Shown here one piece after another: positions 35,855-44,827 of a stretch of DNA of 64,000 nt. The first letter of the stretch is position 1; every line of letters starts with the position of its first letter. This DNA is from Saprospiraceae bacterium. Lineage in GTDB: Bacteria > Bacteroidota > Bacteroidia > Chitinophagales > Saprospiraceae. The DNA lies in NCBI GenBank assembly GCA_026993525.1, contig JALWSS010000166.1, positions 9,573 to 73,572 of the forward strand, in the 5' to 3' direction. The translations under genes and the position numbers were made by a program. A model generated the notes under the pieces. The model worked only from the letters and a program-made list of their open reading frames with translations, did no database searches and had not been told where the DNA came from.

Positions 35855-35883
35855 GCAAGTGTTGAGCCTAGCGCCACTTGCAG
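35855..35883. repeat. GCAAGTG/CACTTGC stem-loop
   Basis: GCAAGTG, loop TTGAGCCTAGCGC, CACTTGC; followed by CCACCCCTTGTAACTAATAA, the same flank as at the other TPR gene tails. Confidence 0.65.
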
Positions 35884-35908
35884 CCACCCCTTGTAACTAA
35901 TAATCTTA

Positions 35909-36274
35909 TCACTCCCCCCCAACCCCCTCCTTCAGCCTGTTGTACTTCTGAAAATTCACCTGGTCGCCTTTGCGGTTGTAGCAGTCGGCCAGGTAGGTGT
36001 AGATTTCACGGATGACGTCGGTGTCGGTTTCGGTGGCGTAATGGAGGCCCTGGTGCAGGTATTTGAGGGCGTTGTCAATGTCGCCCATGAGGAGGTAGGT
36101 GGCGCCGATGTTTTTGTAGGGCAGGGGGTAGCGGTTGTCCACCTTCAGGGCGTACTGGAACTGTTTCAATGCTTCGGGGTAGTTGGCCTGCTCGCCGTAG
36201 ATCACGCCCATGTTGTTGTACACCTTCCAGCTGCCCACGCTGCGGTTGATGGCTACCTGGTAGTCGGCGGAGCG
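35909..36274 (-). pseudogene. Fragment of the TPR membrane-protein gene (last ~120 codons)
   Basis: It is nearly identical to the 3' part of the gene at 39623-41575 from ADYQEAINRSVGSWKVYNNM to the stop (GVGGE instead of GLGGE). No start, signal or membrane domain remains. The homology ends abruptly near 36274 in unrelated AT-rich DNA. The fragment directly follows the last attC-like core of module 2. Confidence 0.85.
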
Positions 36275-36408
36275 ATGGTATCAACCTTTACATTCGTGGC
36301 ATCCAAATCAACTTTCATGCTAATCAGATTATTTGTAACCACAGGATGATTATTAGTTTTAACCGTTACTATGAATTCGAATCAATTCCAATCTTCTATA
36401 AGTCACGC

Positions 36409-38085
36409 TCACAATAAAACCATTTTTCCGACACCTAGAATCCCATACTGTCCTATAATTTCATAAAAATAGATTCCCGATGGCAATTGGTCTCGATTCA
36501 TTTGAAACGTTGTATTGTTCAAATGATCGTACTGACGTACTAGCTTCCCATCTGAGCTGTATATCTTTATTTGTCGCATGACTTGGCCCGGTTCATTTAT
36601 TACAAATGTGGTGCTGGCATTGACTGGGTTTGGAAACATCTGCACTGCCCCATTAACCGGACGGGGCTCTTTTGCATCGGTCAGCATTTCATAAAAGGAT
36701 TGGACCTCATCTGCCATTTCAGCTAACGATGAAATATCCGGAGCAGGAAGAGGAACGTCAAACATGGTCATTACAGCATAGGTAATGGAGGTCTTCTGAT
36801 TAATTTCGAGTTTAAATGGCCCTGAATTGATCAGTACGCGTGTGTCAAATTCCTGAAATTCTCCAGAGTACATGGACCAACCATCGGTGAGAGAAGGCGA
36901 ATCAGTAAAAACGTAGTTTGTTGGTTGGCCATTGGGATCATACCCATCACCTCCGTAAGTAAAGGGAGTACCGTCAGGCCAACGACCCGTCATCATGGTG
37001 TAAGAAATTCCGAAATTTGGAAAGAGCATAGGATTGAAATAAGCTAAAGAAGAAAAGCCAACATCTTCCCCATTCACATTTTCAGGTCCTTTAAGCACCT
37101 TAACTCCAAGTATAGGAATATCCTCACAATATGTTGGTTGTCCGGAGCATTGACAGGCTGAATCGCCGTCTATGGCATCGGCATTGTAAAAATATACCAG
37201 ATTTCGCACGGAATCGCATCCGAAATAATCATCCTTGAAACAGCCTAAATCAACATCCAAAAAGAGAGAGAAAAAAGCAGAGTCAAGGTACTCAGGACTT
37301 CGATTGTAAAGGGTAAATTCATAAAAGGTAGTATTGTAAAGATCATAATTTGTGGGGTCTGAGTATGCATAAGCGAGGGCCTGGATTTCTGCTCTGATAG
37401 GTACTGAATTGGTTTCACCGTGGATAGCTCCTCCTCCCTCATCGTTAAAGACCCACCAAAGAGCCTGATCTCCCCGAACATCAGGATAATCACCGAGGAG
37501 AGGTTCGTACACTCCATTAACATTCCTATCGACAAAAGGAGCCAAAGGCTGGTCAGGAAGGGCAAATCCATTAGCAGCTTCAGATTGAGGATTGTTTCGT
37601 CCTGGCCAAGCCATTATCGCAAACGGCACAGGACCATCAATTACTCCATTATCTTCGAAATCTTCAATGTGACTATTTATTTCCTGTCGTCTTATTTTCC
37701 AAATACGATCAAAACTAGAACAGGTAGATGAATCAATTATACCTATCCCCGGCATCAATGGCCCAGGCCAATAATCACTCTCCCCTGCTGACACTCTGTA
37801 AGTGGATGCGGCCATTTTTAAATTTTCTCCAGGATCAACTCCGGCTATCCAAATGCCACCAGTAAAAATGGCTGACACATTTGATTGAGTCCCTGGTGTA
37901 TAAGGCACAAAATACCCTCCATTGCTCCGGTCCCACCATATGTCGCCACTAGCCTGCAAAATGGCTTTTACGTTATTAGCATCAAGCATAGCCTGAGCGG
38001 TGCTATTCTCACAGAAAGATTGACTTGCTGAATGAGAGCACACTAACACAGAAAAAATAAAATGAAGAATCATTTTCCAATTCAT
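36409..38085 (-). CDS. T9SS-secreted protein, paralogue of the 5-kb protein
   Basis: 558 residues from ATG 38085 (MNWKMILHFIFSVLVCSHSASQ signal peptide). The mature part matches the protein at 5029-7470 in a long N-terminal domain: WKIRRQEINSHIEDF, PFAIMAWPGRNNP, NGFALPDQPLAPFVDRNVNG, YEPLLGDYPD, LWWVFNDEGGG. The end is a Por sorting domain (MFPNPVNASTTF to PSGIYFYEIIGQYGILGVGK). No enzyme motif was found. The gene is AT-richer than most of the chromosome and is bracketed by two TPR-gene fragments, so it may have arrived by recombination. Confidence 0.85.
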   Translation of the reverse strand: MNWKMILHFIFSVLVCSHSASQSFCENSTAQAMLDANNVKAILQASGDIWWDRSNGGYFVPYTPGTQSNVSAIFTGGIWIAGVDPGENLKMAASTYRVSAGESDYWPGPLMPGIGIIDSSTCSSFDRIWKIRRQEINSHIEDFEDNGVIDGPVPFAIMAWPGRNNPQSEAANGFALPDQPLAPFVDRNVNGVYEPLLGDYPDVRGDQALWWVFNDEGGGAIHGETNSVPIRAEIQALAYAYSDPTNYDLYNTTFYEFTLYNRSPEYLDSAFFSLFLDVDLGCFKDDYFGCDSVRNLVYFYNADAIDGDSACQCSGQPTYCEDIPILGVKVLKGPENVNGEDVGFSSLAYFNPMLFPNFGISYTMMTGRWPDGTPFTYGGDGYDPNGQPTNYVFTDSPSLTDGWSMYSGEFQEFDTRVLINSGPFKLEINQKTSITYAVMTMFDVPLPAPDISSLAEMADEVQSFYEMLTDAKEPRPVNGAVQMFPNPVNASTTFVINEPGQVMRQIKIYSSDGKLVRQYDHLNNTTFQMNRDQLPSGIYFYEIIGQYGILGVGKMVLL

Positions 38086-38309
38086 AACCAACCTGAATAT
38101 GAAAATGAATGAACTGTTTTCGGCACCAAAATGTCAGATAATGAGGAATCTTTAAAACCATTTTTTCTCATATGTCAGTTTGCTGAATGCTCTAAAATTA
38201 TTCTCGCCGGTAATGGCTATCCTTCTTACAACCCCGCCCCCACAAGTCTCATGCGCATCAACACTTGCAGCAAATTACCCCTGCACCAATACACCATTCA
38301 CTCCCCCCC

Positions 38310-38721
38310 AAGCCCCTCCTTCAGCCTGTTGTACTTCTGAAAATTCCCCTCATCGCCTTTGCGGTTGTAGCAGTCGGCCAGGTAGGTGTAGATTTCACGG
38401 AGGACGTCGGTGTCGGTTTCGGTGGCGTATTGGAGGCCCTGGTGCAGGTATTTGAGGGCGTTGTCGATATCGCCCATGAGGAGGTAGGTGGCGCCGATGG
38501 TTTTGTTAGGGCAGGGGGTAGCGGTTGTCCACTTTCAGAGTGTACTGGAATTGTTTCAGGGCTTTTTCCTTCATCAGTTCGTTGCCGTACCAGTAGAGCA
38601 GACGGGCGCTGCTGGGGGCGTGTTGCACGTCGGTTTCGTAAATGGTGAAGTGGTCCTTCCAGGCAGTGTTGCGGACCATGGTCATTGCTGCGCCGGCAGC
38701 GAGGTAAATCAGGAGGATGAG
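38310..38721 (-). pseudogene. TPR-gene fragment with an internal deletion and frameshift
   Basis: It matches 39635-40275 of the intact gene except that 252 bp (84 codons, about 2.5 TPRs) are missing. The join lies at the 11-bp sequence TTTCAGGGCTT (38554-38564), which occurs at both edges of the missing part (39878 and 40130). There is also a net one-base insertion near 38505 (GGTTTTGTTAGG). The far end supplies the last codons (LSSS) of the PIN toxin gene. Confidence 0.85.
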
Positions 38722-39188
38722 AGGCTTGCTTTATAGTGGATGAATTCCTCCACCGTGCTCAACAGGTGGATGTCTTCTGCCTGGCAGGGGCGAGAAAAAT
38801 CGGCGTCGTGGCTGGCCAATGCACGTATGCCGTATTTTTTACAAGTGGAAAGGATAATGGCATCATTTGGCAACAGGTTGTGTTTTTTCATAAAATGGAC
38901 AGTGAGCGGAAGGATTTCAGGGCTGTCGGGCAGCCACTCCAGCAACTCCAAAAAAGGAAGCGGGTTTTTTACCAAAAGTACCGTCTCAACCTTCCCGGAC
39001 TCTTTGATTGACAGGGGGGATTAGCCCCCAAATAAGCTCATGTGATGAAACAGGTATTCGCTTACTACGGTTTGATTCAGGCATGGCACAGTGTCAGTAT
39101 CAGAAAGGATAGCATCCCATAGGTCTGTTTTCGACCCCTTGCGGTATTCTATCAAAATGAAGCTGTCAACGAAAATCCTATTGTTCAT
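38709..39188 (-). pseudogene. PIN-domain (VapC-type) toxin with in-frame nonsense codon
   Basis: Frame from ATG 39188 (MNNRIFVDSFILIEYRKGSK) to 38709, 159 codons, with an in-frame TAA at 39023-39021 after HHMSLFGG. Downstream in the same frame come LPNDAIILSTCKKYGIRALA and SHDADFSR, the PIN C-terminal acidic motif. Acidic residues of the N-terminal motif (VDSF, E in LIEYRK) are also present. A full toxin would be a metal-dependent RNase; the truncation removes half of the active site. It overlaps the antitoxin gene by 11 bp. Confidence 0.8.
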
Positions 39189-39435
39189 ACCAATCATATT
39201 TTGAAATGGGGACATCGGGATAAGGGGCATCTCCTTTGTACTTCAATGCGATTCTCAAGCGATCGGGCATGCCTTTTTCGGGGGATGGCTTTTCCCCCTT
39301 TTCCGTTTTCGGTGCTTCCCGTTTTTCCGAAGTCCCCGACTGGTATTTTGCCAATAAAAATTCGATATAGTCCAGTACCTGCTGCTGCACCTCGGCAGGC
39401 AGTTTTTTGAATTTGGCAAGAGTCAATTGTTCCAT
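39178..39435 (-). CDS. Antitoxin of a PIN-type toxin-antitoxin pair
   Basis: 85 residues: an N-terminal helix (LTLAKFKKLPAEVQQQVLDY, then IEFLLAKYQ) of the DUF2281/VapB-like kind, a charged flexible middle (SEKREAPKTEKGEKPSPEKG), and a C-terminal toxin-binding tail (PISKYDWYEQ). It is transcribed before and overlaps the PIN gene, the usual order. Because the toxin is broken, this may be an orphan antitoxin. Confidence 0.72.
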   Translation of the reverse strand: MEQLTLAKFKKLPAEVQQQVLDYIEFLLAKYQSGTSEKREAPKTEKGEKPSPEKGMPDRLRIALKYKGDAPYPDVPISKYDWYEQ

Positions 39436-39622
39436 GATAAAATGTTTTCTACAAAACTACGTCCCGCATGTTGAAGTTCAAAAAGGAGGGATACTACGGT
39501 TATCAGCTGGCAACGAGCTGAAGCATTTCCGCCTGTCTCGTTCAAAGGGGGCCCAACTCCTCCGTCCCTGCAACCGTTCAGCGAACCGCCACTTGCAACC
39601 ACCCTTGTAACTAATAATCTTA

Positions 39623-41575
39623 TCACTCCCCCCCAAGCCCCTCCTTCAGCCTGTTGTACTTCTGAAAATTCACCTGGTCGCCTTTGCGGTTGTAGCATTC
39701 TGCCAGGTAGGTGTAGATTTCACGGATGACGTCGGTGTCGGTTTCGGTGGCGTATTGGAGGCCCTGGTGCAGGTATTTGAGGGCGTTGTCGATATCGCCC
39801 ATGAGAAGGTAGGTGGCGCCGATGTTTTTGTAGGGCAGGGGGTAGCGGTTGTCCACTTTGAGGGCGTACTGGAATTGTTTCAGGGCTTCGGGGTAGTTGG
39901 CCTGTTCGCCGTAGATCACGCCCATGTTGTTGTACACCTTCCAACTGCCCACGCTGCGGTTGATGGCTTCCTGGTAGTCGGCGGCGGCGCGCTGGCGGTC
40001 GCCTTTGCGGTACCATGCCAGGCCCCGCTGGCCGTAGGCATCGCCGTATTCCGGGTGTATGCGCAGGGCCTCGTTGTACTGTTCTATGGCCAGGTCGAGG
40101 TATTTCATTTTCTCTTCCTGGGTGGGGGCTTTCAGGGCTTTTTCCTTCATCAGTTCGTTGCCGTACCAGTAGTGCAGGCGGGCGCTGTTGGGGGCGTGTT
40201 GCACGTCGGTTTCGTAAATGGTGAAGTGGTCTTTCCAGGCGGTGTTGCGGACCATGGTCATTGCTGCGCCAGTAGCGAAGAAAGGAAGGAGGATGAGCAC
40301 GGGCACCTTACCTGCTTTCAGGCTTTTGGCAAGTCCCGAGGCGGGGTCTTGCAGTTTGCTTTTCGTCAGAATGGCCAGCAAGCCCACTACGGCCATGCAG
40401 AAGCCCAGTGAGGGCAGGAACAAAAAGCGCTCGCCAAAGCCGGAGCCGATGGTCAGCACCAGGTTGGAGTAGAGCGAGATGGCGATGAGGTAAAAGGCGA
40501 TGCCATAGACCCACAACTCCTTTTTGCGGAAGCGACGGATGACAATGCCCGCCAGGCCGAGATAGACCAGCAGCGAAACGATGGGTTTCCAACTGGTCCA
40601 GTTGACGATGGGGATTTGGTTGTAGGCATAGTCAATGGACAGGGGGTGCGGGTATAAGAGCATCCACAGGTATTTGCCAAGCACTTTGAAGGCCGTGGCG
40701 CTTCGTTCGGCAAAACTTTGGGCGCCCACCAGGAAATTGTCAATGAGCAGCAGGTCGTAGTACTCGCCGGTTTGGGCGCTGAGCACGGCCGCCCGGATGA
40801 GCAGGTACACCGCTGCGCCGATGCCGAGGCTGGCCGTGGCCCGGATGATCTGCTGTTTTTTTGCCTTCGTAAAAAAGAAGAGCATGAGCGGAACGGCCGC
40901 CAGCATGGTGATGACCCCTTCTTTTGACAGCATTGCAAGGAAAAAAGAAATACCCGCCAGCAGCAAGGCCCGCTTGCGCCGGCCCTGCAGGTGGTCCAGG
41001 ATGAGGTGGATGCTGAGCAGGAGAAAGAGGAAGGACATGAGTTCGTCCCTGCTTTTGATGTTGGCCACCACTTCGGTGTGGATGGGGTGCACCACAAACA
41101 GCAGGGTGATGAGCGCCGGCACCAGCACGGACCACTTTGGCAGCAGCCTGCAGAGCAGCCGGAACAGCAGCAAAGCGCAGAGGGCGTAGATCAGCACGTT
41201 GATGAGGTGCCCCGGGAAAGGATTGTTGGGGAAGAGCTGCCACTCCACCGCAAACATGACCAGCGCAACGGGGCGATACAGGTTGCCCCTGGCCTGCCAG
41301 TAGCCGGCCCGGTACTCGGTGGTGAGGATGTCGGGAATGCCGGCCACACCTTGTTTGACGAAGTGGTTCTCGGTGATGGCGTTGGAGTCGTCGAGGATGA
41401 AGTCGTTGCCAAAGGTGTTGGTGTAAATGGCAAAGGCCACAAAGGCGATGAACAGTCCGAGGTGAATTTTCTCTTTGTTGCCTGTGGCCTTGCGGCGTTG
41501 TTGGCCTTTTGCCGTTCCTGTTTTACGGCTCTGCGCTATTTTTTCCTTGCGGGTCAGCTTTTTCGACTTTGCCAT
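39623..41575 (-). CDS. Polytopic membrane protein with C-terminal TPRs (TMTC-like)
   Basis: 650 residues from ATG 41575 (MAKSKKLTRKEKIAQSRKTG). The upstream in-frame part is a palindromic repeat. A Lys-rich cytosolic start precedes about ten transmembrane helices; NDFILDDSNAITEN after helix 1 is the acidic DD-loop typical of GT-C glycosyltransferases such as eukaryotic TMTC proteins. From about residue 430, ten or so TPRs follow (ARLHYWYGNELMKEKALKAP, YGDAYGQRGLAWYRKGDRQR). Probable role: a membrane glycosyltransferase acting on exported proteins (inference). It is the parent of three fragments at 32, 36 and 38 kb. Confidence 0.85.
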   Translation of the reverse strand: MAKSKKLTRKEKIAQSRKTGTAKGQQRRKATGNKEKIHLGLFIAFVAFAIYTNTFGNDFILDDSNAITENHFVKQGVAGIPDILTTEYRAGYWQARGNLYRPVALVMFAVEWQLFPNNPFPGHLINVLIYALCALLLFRLLCRLLPKWSVLVPALITLLFVVHPIHTEVVANIKSRDELMSFLFLLLSIHLILDHLQGRRKRALLLAGISFFLAMLSKEGVITMLAAVPLMLFFFTKAKKQQIIRATASLGIGAAVYLLIRAAVLSAQTGEYYDLLLIDNFLVGAQSFAERSATAFKVLGKYLWMLLYPHPLSIDYAYNQIPIVNWTSWKPIVSLLVYLGLAGIVIRRFRKKELWVYGIAFYLIAISLYSNLVLTIGSGFGERFLFLPSLGFCMAVVGLLAILTKSKLQDPASGLAKSLKAGKVPVLILLPFFATGAAMTMVRNTAWKDHFTIYETDVQHAPNSARLHYWYGNELMKEKALKAPTQEEKMKYLDLAIEQYNEALRIHPEYGDAYGQRGLAWYRKGDRQRAAADYQEAINRSVGSWKVYNNMGVIYGEQANYPEALKQFQYALKVDNRYPLPYKNIGATYLLMGDIDNALKYLHQGLQYATETDTDVIREIYTYLAECYNRKGDQVNFQKYNRLKEGLGGE

Positions 41576-41586
41576 GGTGTTGTGAT

Positions 41587-41703
41587 TATACTCAAAACAA
41601 AGTGGTTTGGGCGGCGATCCCGGACTTGCTCCGGGACCCAAACTCCCCAACCAAACTGGGCGATAGTGATGAATTATTCGCAAACCACTTCGAGTGGGGT
41701 ATA
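41587..41703. repeat. Palindromic intergenic repeat, copy A
   Basis: It starts TATACTCAAAACAAAGTGGT-TTGGGCGGC and ends CAAACCACTTCGAGTGGGGTATA-like (117 bp). It is the inverted-orientation relative of copies B (44828-44930) and C (63285-63388). It has a different central hairpin (GATCCCGGAC...GTCCGGGACC-type). MITE-like; no coding capacity. Confidence 0.75.
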
Positions 41704-41837
41704 TGAGGGCAGCAGGTACATTCCGGTTTGCCTCTTGAATTCTCTGTTTATACCTCGCCCCAAATATAGTGTTCTTGTGAAATCCTACATTTGCTGGCGC
41801 CATTGCGAAGCGAGGGCATAAACTGAACAGGAAAAGC

Positions 41838-42491
41838 ATGTTACAAACCAAAGACCTCAGCTACAGCTACGATGGGCAGCACCAGCTTGAATTCCCCGAC
41901 ATCACCTGCCAGAAAGGGGAGCATTGGCTCATCCTGGGCCAGTCGGGCTGTGGGAAGACCACCCTGCTGCACCTGCTGGGCGGGTTGCTCACACCGAAAG
42001 CCGGCTCAGTGACCGTGGCGGGTACAGCGCTGGAACGGCTCACAGCCAGCCAACTGGATCATTTCCGGGGTCAGCACATCGGCATCATCTTTCAGGTGCC
42101 ACATTTCATCCGTTCACTGAACGTGGGCGAGAACCTGGCCCTGGCCCAGCACCTGGCCGGACTGCCGGTGGATTACACCCGCATCCAATCCCTGCTGGAG
42201 CGGCTGGGCATCGGCCACAAGACCAGCCGGCCGCCGGAAGCCCTGAGCCAGGGAGAGCGGCAGCGGGCGGCCATCGCACGGGCCCTGGTGAACAAGCCGG
42301 CCCTCATCCTGGCCGACGAACCCACCTCGGCACTGGACGACGTGAACGCCAATGAGGTGGCGCAACTGCTGGAAGAAACCGCCACCGACGTGAACGCCAC
42401 ACTGCTCATCGTGACGCACGACAGCCGCCTGAAATCCCATTTTTCGAAGAAAATACTGCTGGAACCGCAACAAGTGCAGTCCACCCTCTGA
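41838..42491 (+). CDS. ABC transporter ATP-binding protein (LolD/MacB type)
   Basis: 217 residues. Walker A GQSGCGKTT, Q-loop IIFQVPHF, signature LSQGERQRAA, Walker B ALILADEPTSALDD and H-loop VTHDSR. The short length and the FtsX-like permease 27 bp downstream place it in the LolD/MacB class, which drives envelope-level mechanical transport rather than classical import. A purine-rich ribosome-binding site (ACAGGAAAAG) precedes the ATG. Likely substrates follow from the permease. Confidence 0.92.
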   Translation: MLQTKDLSYSYDGQHQLEFPDITCQKGEHWLILGQSGCGKTTLLHLLGGLLTPKAGSVTVAGTALERLTASQLDHFRGQHIGIIFQVPHFIRSLNVGENLALAQHLAGLPVDYTRIQSLLERLGIGHKTSRPPEALSQGERQRAAIARALVNKPALILADEPTSALDDVNANEVAQLLEETATDVNATLLIVTHDSRLKSHFSKKILLEPQQVQSTL

Positions 42492-42518
42492 AAATCCTGA
42501 ACCGCTCAAACCCGACAG

Positions 42519-43829
42519 ATGAATCTTCTCAAACTCAGTTGGAAAAACCTGCTCTACAAACCCCTCAACCTGCTGTTGAGTGTGGTGCTGTTTGCCCTGG
42601 GGGTGGGCCTGGTTTCTTTTCTTCTCAACGTGAACCACCAGTTGGAGGAGAATTTCAACAAAAACCTGGCGGGCATTGACCTGGTCATCGGTGCCAAAGG
42701 CAGTCCGTTGCAGCTCATTCTGTGCAGCATGTACCACGTGGACAATCCCACCGGCAACATTCCGCTGGAATCCGCCCGGGCCTTTCTGAATCCGAAACAC
42801 CCGCTGATCGCCACGGCGGTGCCGCTCTCATTGGGCGACAGCTACCGGGGCTTCCGCATTGCCGGCACCACCTACGACATGCCGGAACTGTACAAAGCCC
42901 GGCTGGCACAGGGCCGGCTCTGGGAAGAGAACATGGAAGTGACAGTTGGAGCGACGGTGGCCGGCAAACTGCACCTGCACATTGGCGACACCTTCAAAAG
43001 CTCGCACGGACTGGTGGAGGGTTTTGACGAGCACGAACACGATTTCCGGGTGGTGGGCATTCTGGAACCCACCGGCTCGGTCATCGATCAATTGATCCTG
43101 ACCACCACGCAAAGCATCTGGGCATCGCACGACCACAGCACCACGGCCACCGACAGCACGGCAGCAGATGCACACGAGCACGAACATGAGCACGTGGAGG
43201 TGGCTCCCCAGATGCCGGATTCTGTTTCGCTTCGCAAAATGGCAGAGGCCCAGCGACTGGAACTGATGAACCACCCGGACAAACAGATCACCTCCATCCT
43301 GATCCGTTTTCGCTCACGCACCAACATCCAGGCCCTGAACATGGGCCGCAACATCAATGAAAACACCGACCTGATGGCGGCCAGTCCACCCAATGAAATT
43401 GCCCGACTGCAAACCAGCATGGGGCAGGGTGCCAACACGCTGCGCTGGCTGGCCTGGGTCATCGTGGTGGTGAGTGGGCTCAGCGTTTTCATCTCTTTGT
43501 ACTCTTCGTTAAAAGAACGGAAATACGAACTGGCACTGGTGCGGGTGATGGGCGGCACCCGAAGCACGCTGTTCCTGCTCATCATCCTGGAAGGGCTGCT
43601 GCTGGCGGTGCTGGGCTATGCGGCCGGCATGGTGGTGAGCCACAGTGGCCTGGCAGCGGTGGCGGGCTACCTGGAAAAATCCTACCGCTATGCGTTTGCC
43701 AGCCTGAAGTTTTTGCCGGAAGAGGGCTGGCTGTTCCTGGGCTCACTGGCAGTGGGGTTTGTGGCGGCACTGCTGCCCGCCTGGCAGGCCAGGAATACCG
43801 ATATCTCGGAGACTTTGGCGAAGGGGTAG
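42519..43829 (+). CDS. FtsX/MacB-family permease with His-rich loop
   Basis: 436 residues. A first transmembrane helix (LNLLLSVVLFALGVGLVSFL), a large periplasmic MacB-PCD-like domain, then three helices with the FtsX motif region (LRWLAWVIVVVSGLSVFISL, YSSLKERKYELALVRVMGGT). Between residues about 205 and 230 is a His/Asp-rich stretch (HDHSTTATDS, then HEHEHEHVEV), a likely metal-binding segment. With the ATPase before it, this makes an export or envelope-remodelling ABC system; a metal link is inferred only from the His loop. Its TAG stop lies inside a hairpin repeat. Confidence 0.88.
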   Translation: MNLLKLSWKNLLYKPLNLLLSVVLFALGVGLVSFLLNVNHQLEENFNKNLAGIDLVIGAKGSPLQLILCSMYHVDNPTGNIPLESARAFLNPKHPLIATAVPLSLGDSYRGFRIAGTTYDMPELYKARLAQGRLWEENMEVTVGATVAGKLHLHIGDTFKSSHGLVEGFDEHEHDFRVVGILEPTGSVIDQLILTTTQSIWASHDHSTTATDSTAADAHEHEHEHVEVAPQMPDSVSLRKMAEAQRLELMNHPDKQITSILIRFRSRTNIQALNMGRNINENTDLMAASPPNEIARLQTSMGQGANTLRWLAWVIVVVSGLSVFISLYSSLKERKYELALVRVMGGTRSTLFLLIILEGLLLAVLGYAAGMVVSHSGLAAVAGYLEKSYRYAFASLKFLPEEGWLFLGSLAVGFVAALLPAWQARNTDISETLAKG

Positions 43830-44119
43830 CGTAACAGCGATCTCCTGATCGCTGAGGAATTGACAGGTCGTCGTTCGGGAGAGCGACAGTGTGTGACGGC
43901 GGCCGGGAGGCCCGCCAAAGGCGGACAAGCCGCCACTTAGGTTCGTCAACGAGCAAAACTCGTGACGAGCAGGGACTTTGGGGCTTTTATACTTCATATA
44001 AAAAGCAATTAAAATCCGGGTAGCGTAACAGCGATCTCCTGATCGCTGACGAATTAACAGGCCGTCGATCTCCCGATCGACGGTACGTCAGGGGCCGTCG
44101 ATCAGGAGATCGACGGTAC
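43825..44119. repeat. Cluster of hairpin repeats with CGATCTCC(T/C)GATCG cores
   Basis: GGTAGCGTAACAGCGATCTC... occurs twice as a ~31-bp direct repeat (43825-43855, 44019-44049), each with the hairpin CAGCGATC-TCCT-GATCGCTG. Two related hairpins with CCGTCGATC...GATCGACGG stems lie at 44063-44086 and 44095-44119. The outer elements contain the stop codons of the two convergent genes (permease TAG at 43827, phosphatase TGA at 44104-44102). Confidence 0.85.
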
Positions 44120-44746
44120 AGCGCATTTCATTGCAAAGAGAAATTCCCTTCCTATGTCACGGAGTCTTTCGTCATAAACGGCCTCCATCATTGGGGTACC
44201 GTCTGATTCTTTGGGGTCGCGGTAAGGGATGGAGAAACGGGCAGCAGCACCCGGAACGAAGGGGCAGCCTTCATCGGCTTCTGAGCAAACCATGATGGCT
44301 GCAAAGTTTTGGCGGGGATTGGGGTTTTCATCGAAGCGCTTTGAGAACAGGGTGCGTTCGGCCTCGGGTATTCCATCGAGGTTGAGGCGATAGCGGGGGT
44401 TGTCTCCACTGGTGACCTTTTCTACCGGAATGCCCGCACGCTGCATGGCGGCCACTGCCTGCGGGTTGAAAGCCGTGGCTTCGGTGCCTCCTGACCAGGT
44501 GTGAACACCGGGTACCCCGTAAAATTGCGCAGCGAGGGCCAGCATGACCTGCCCCATGTGGCTGCGGCGGGAGTTGTGGGTGCAGATGACGACGAGGTGG
44601 GCGGGCTGGTTCTTTTGCACCTGTTCGCCAATCCAGTTGCCCAGGCTTTTCAATAGTTCCTGCCTTTCGGGACTTATCCTGTCAAACTCAGCTTCGAGGC
44701 TTTTGAGAAAGGATTGCAATTGGGGTGAGAGTGGTGGATTGCTCAT
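44102..44746 (-). CDS. arsC: Arsenate reductase/LMW protein-tyrosine-phosphatase-like protein
   Basis: 214 residues. The active-site P-loop is VVICTHNSRRSHM: Cys55-x5-Arg61. Helix-rich N-terminal extension of ~45 residues; later motifs are HTWSGGTEATAFNPQAV and MVCSEADEGCPF; the latter holds a second Cys pair that may act in redox relay. The low-molecular-weight phosphatase fold includes thioredoxin-type ArsC. The nearby arsM and arsR genes favour arsenate reduction, but no ACR3/ArsB pump is seen. It is separated from arsM by repeat copy B, so it may be transcribed on its own. The last codons lie in a hairpin repeat. Confidence 0.8.
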   Translation of the reverse strand: MSNPPLSPQLQSFLKSLEAEFDRISPERQELLKSLGNWIGEQVQKNQPAHLVVICTHNSRRSHMGQVMLALAAQFYGVPGVHTWSGGTEATAFNPQAVAAMQRAGIPVEKVTSGDNPRYRLNLDGIPEAERTLFSKRFDENPNPRQNFAAIMVCSEADEGCPFVPGAAARFSIPYRDPKESDGTPMMEAVYDERLRDIGREFLFAMKCAVPSIS

Positions 44747-44827
44747 TTAAGCGTTGGTCTTGATGGAATTCAAATAAAGCGGCGGCGAAAAACCGCTCCC
44801 GCCACTGCTTATTATTAGACTTTATTC

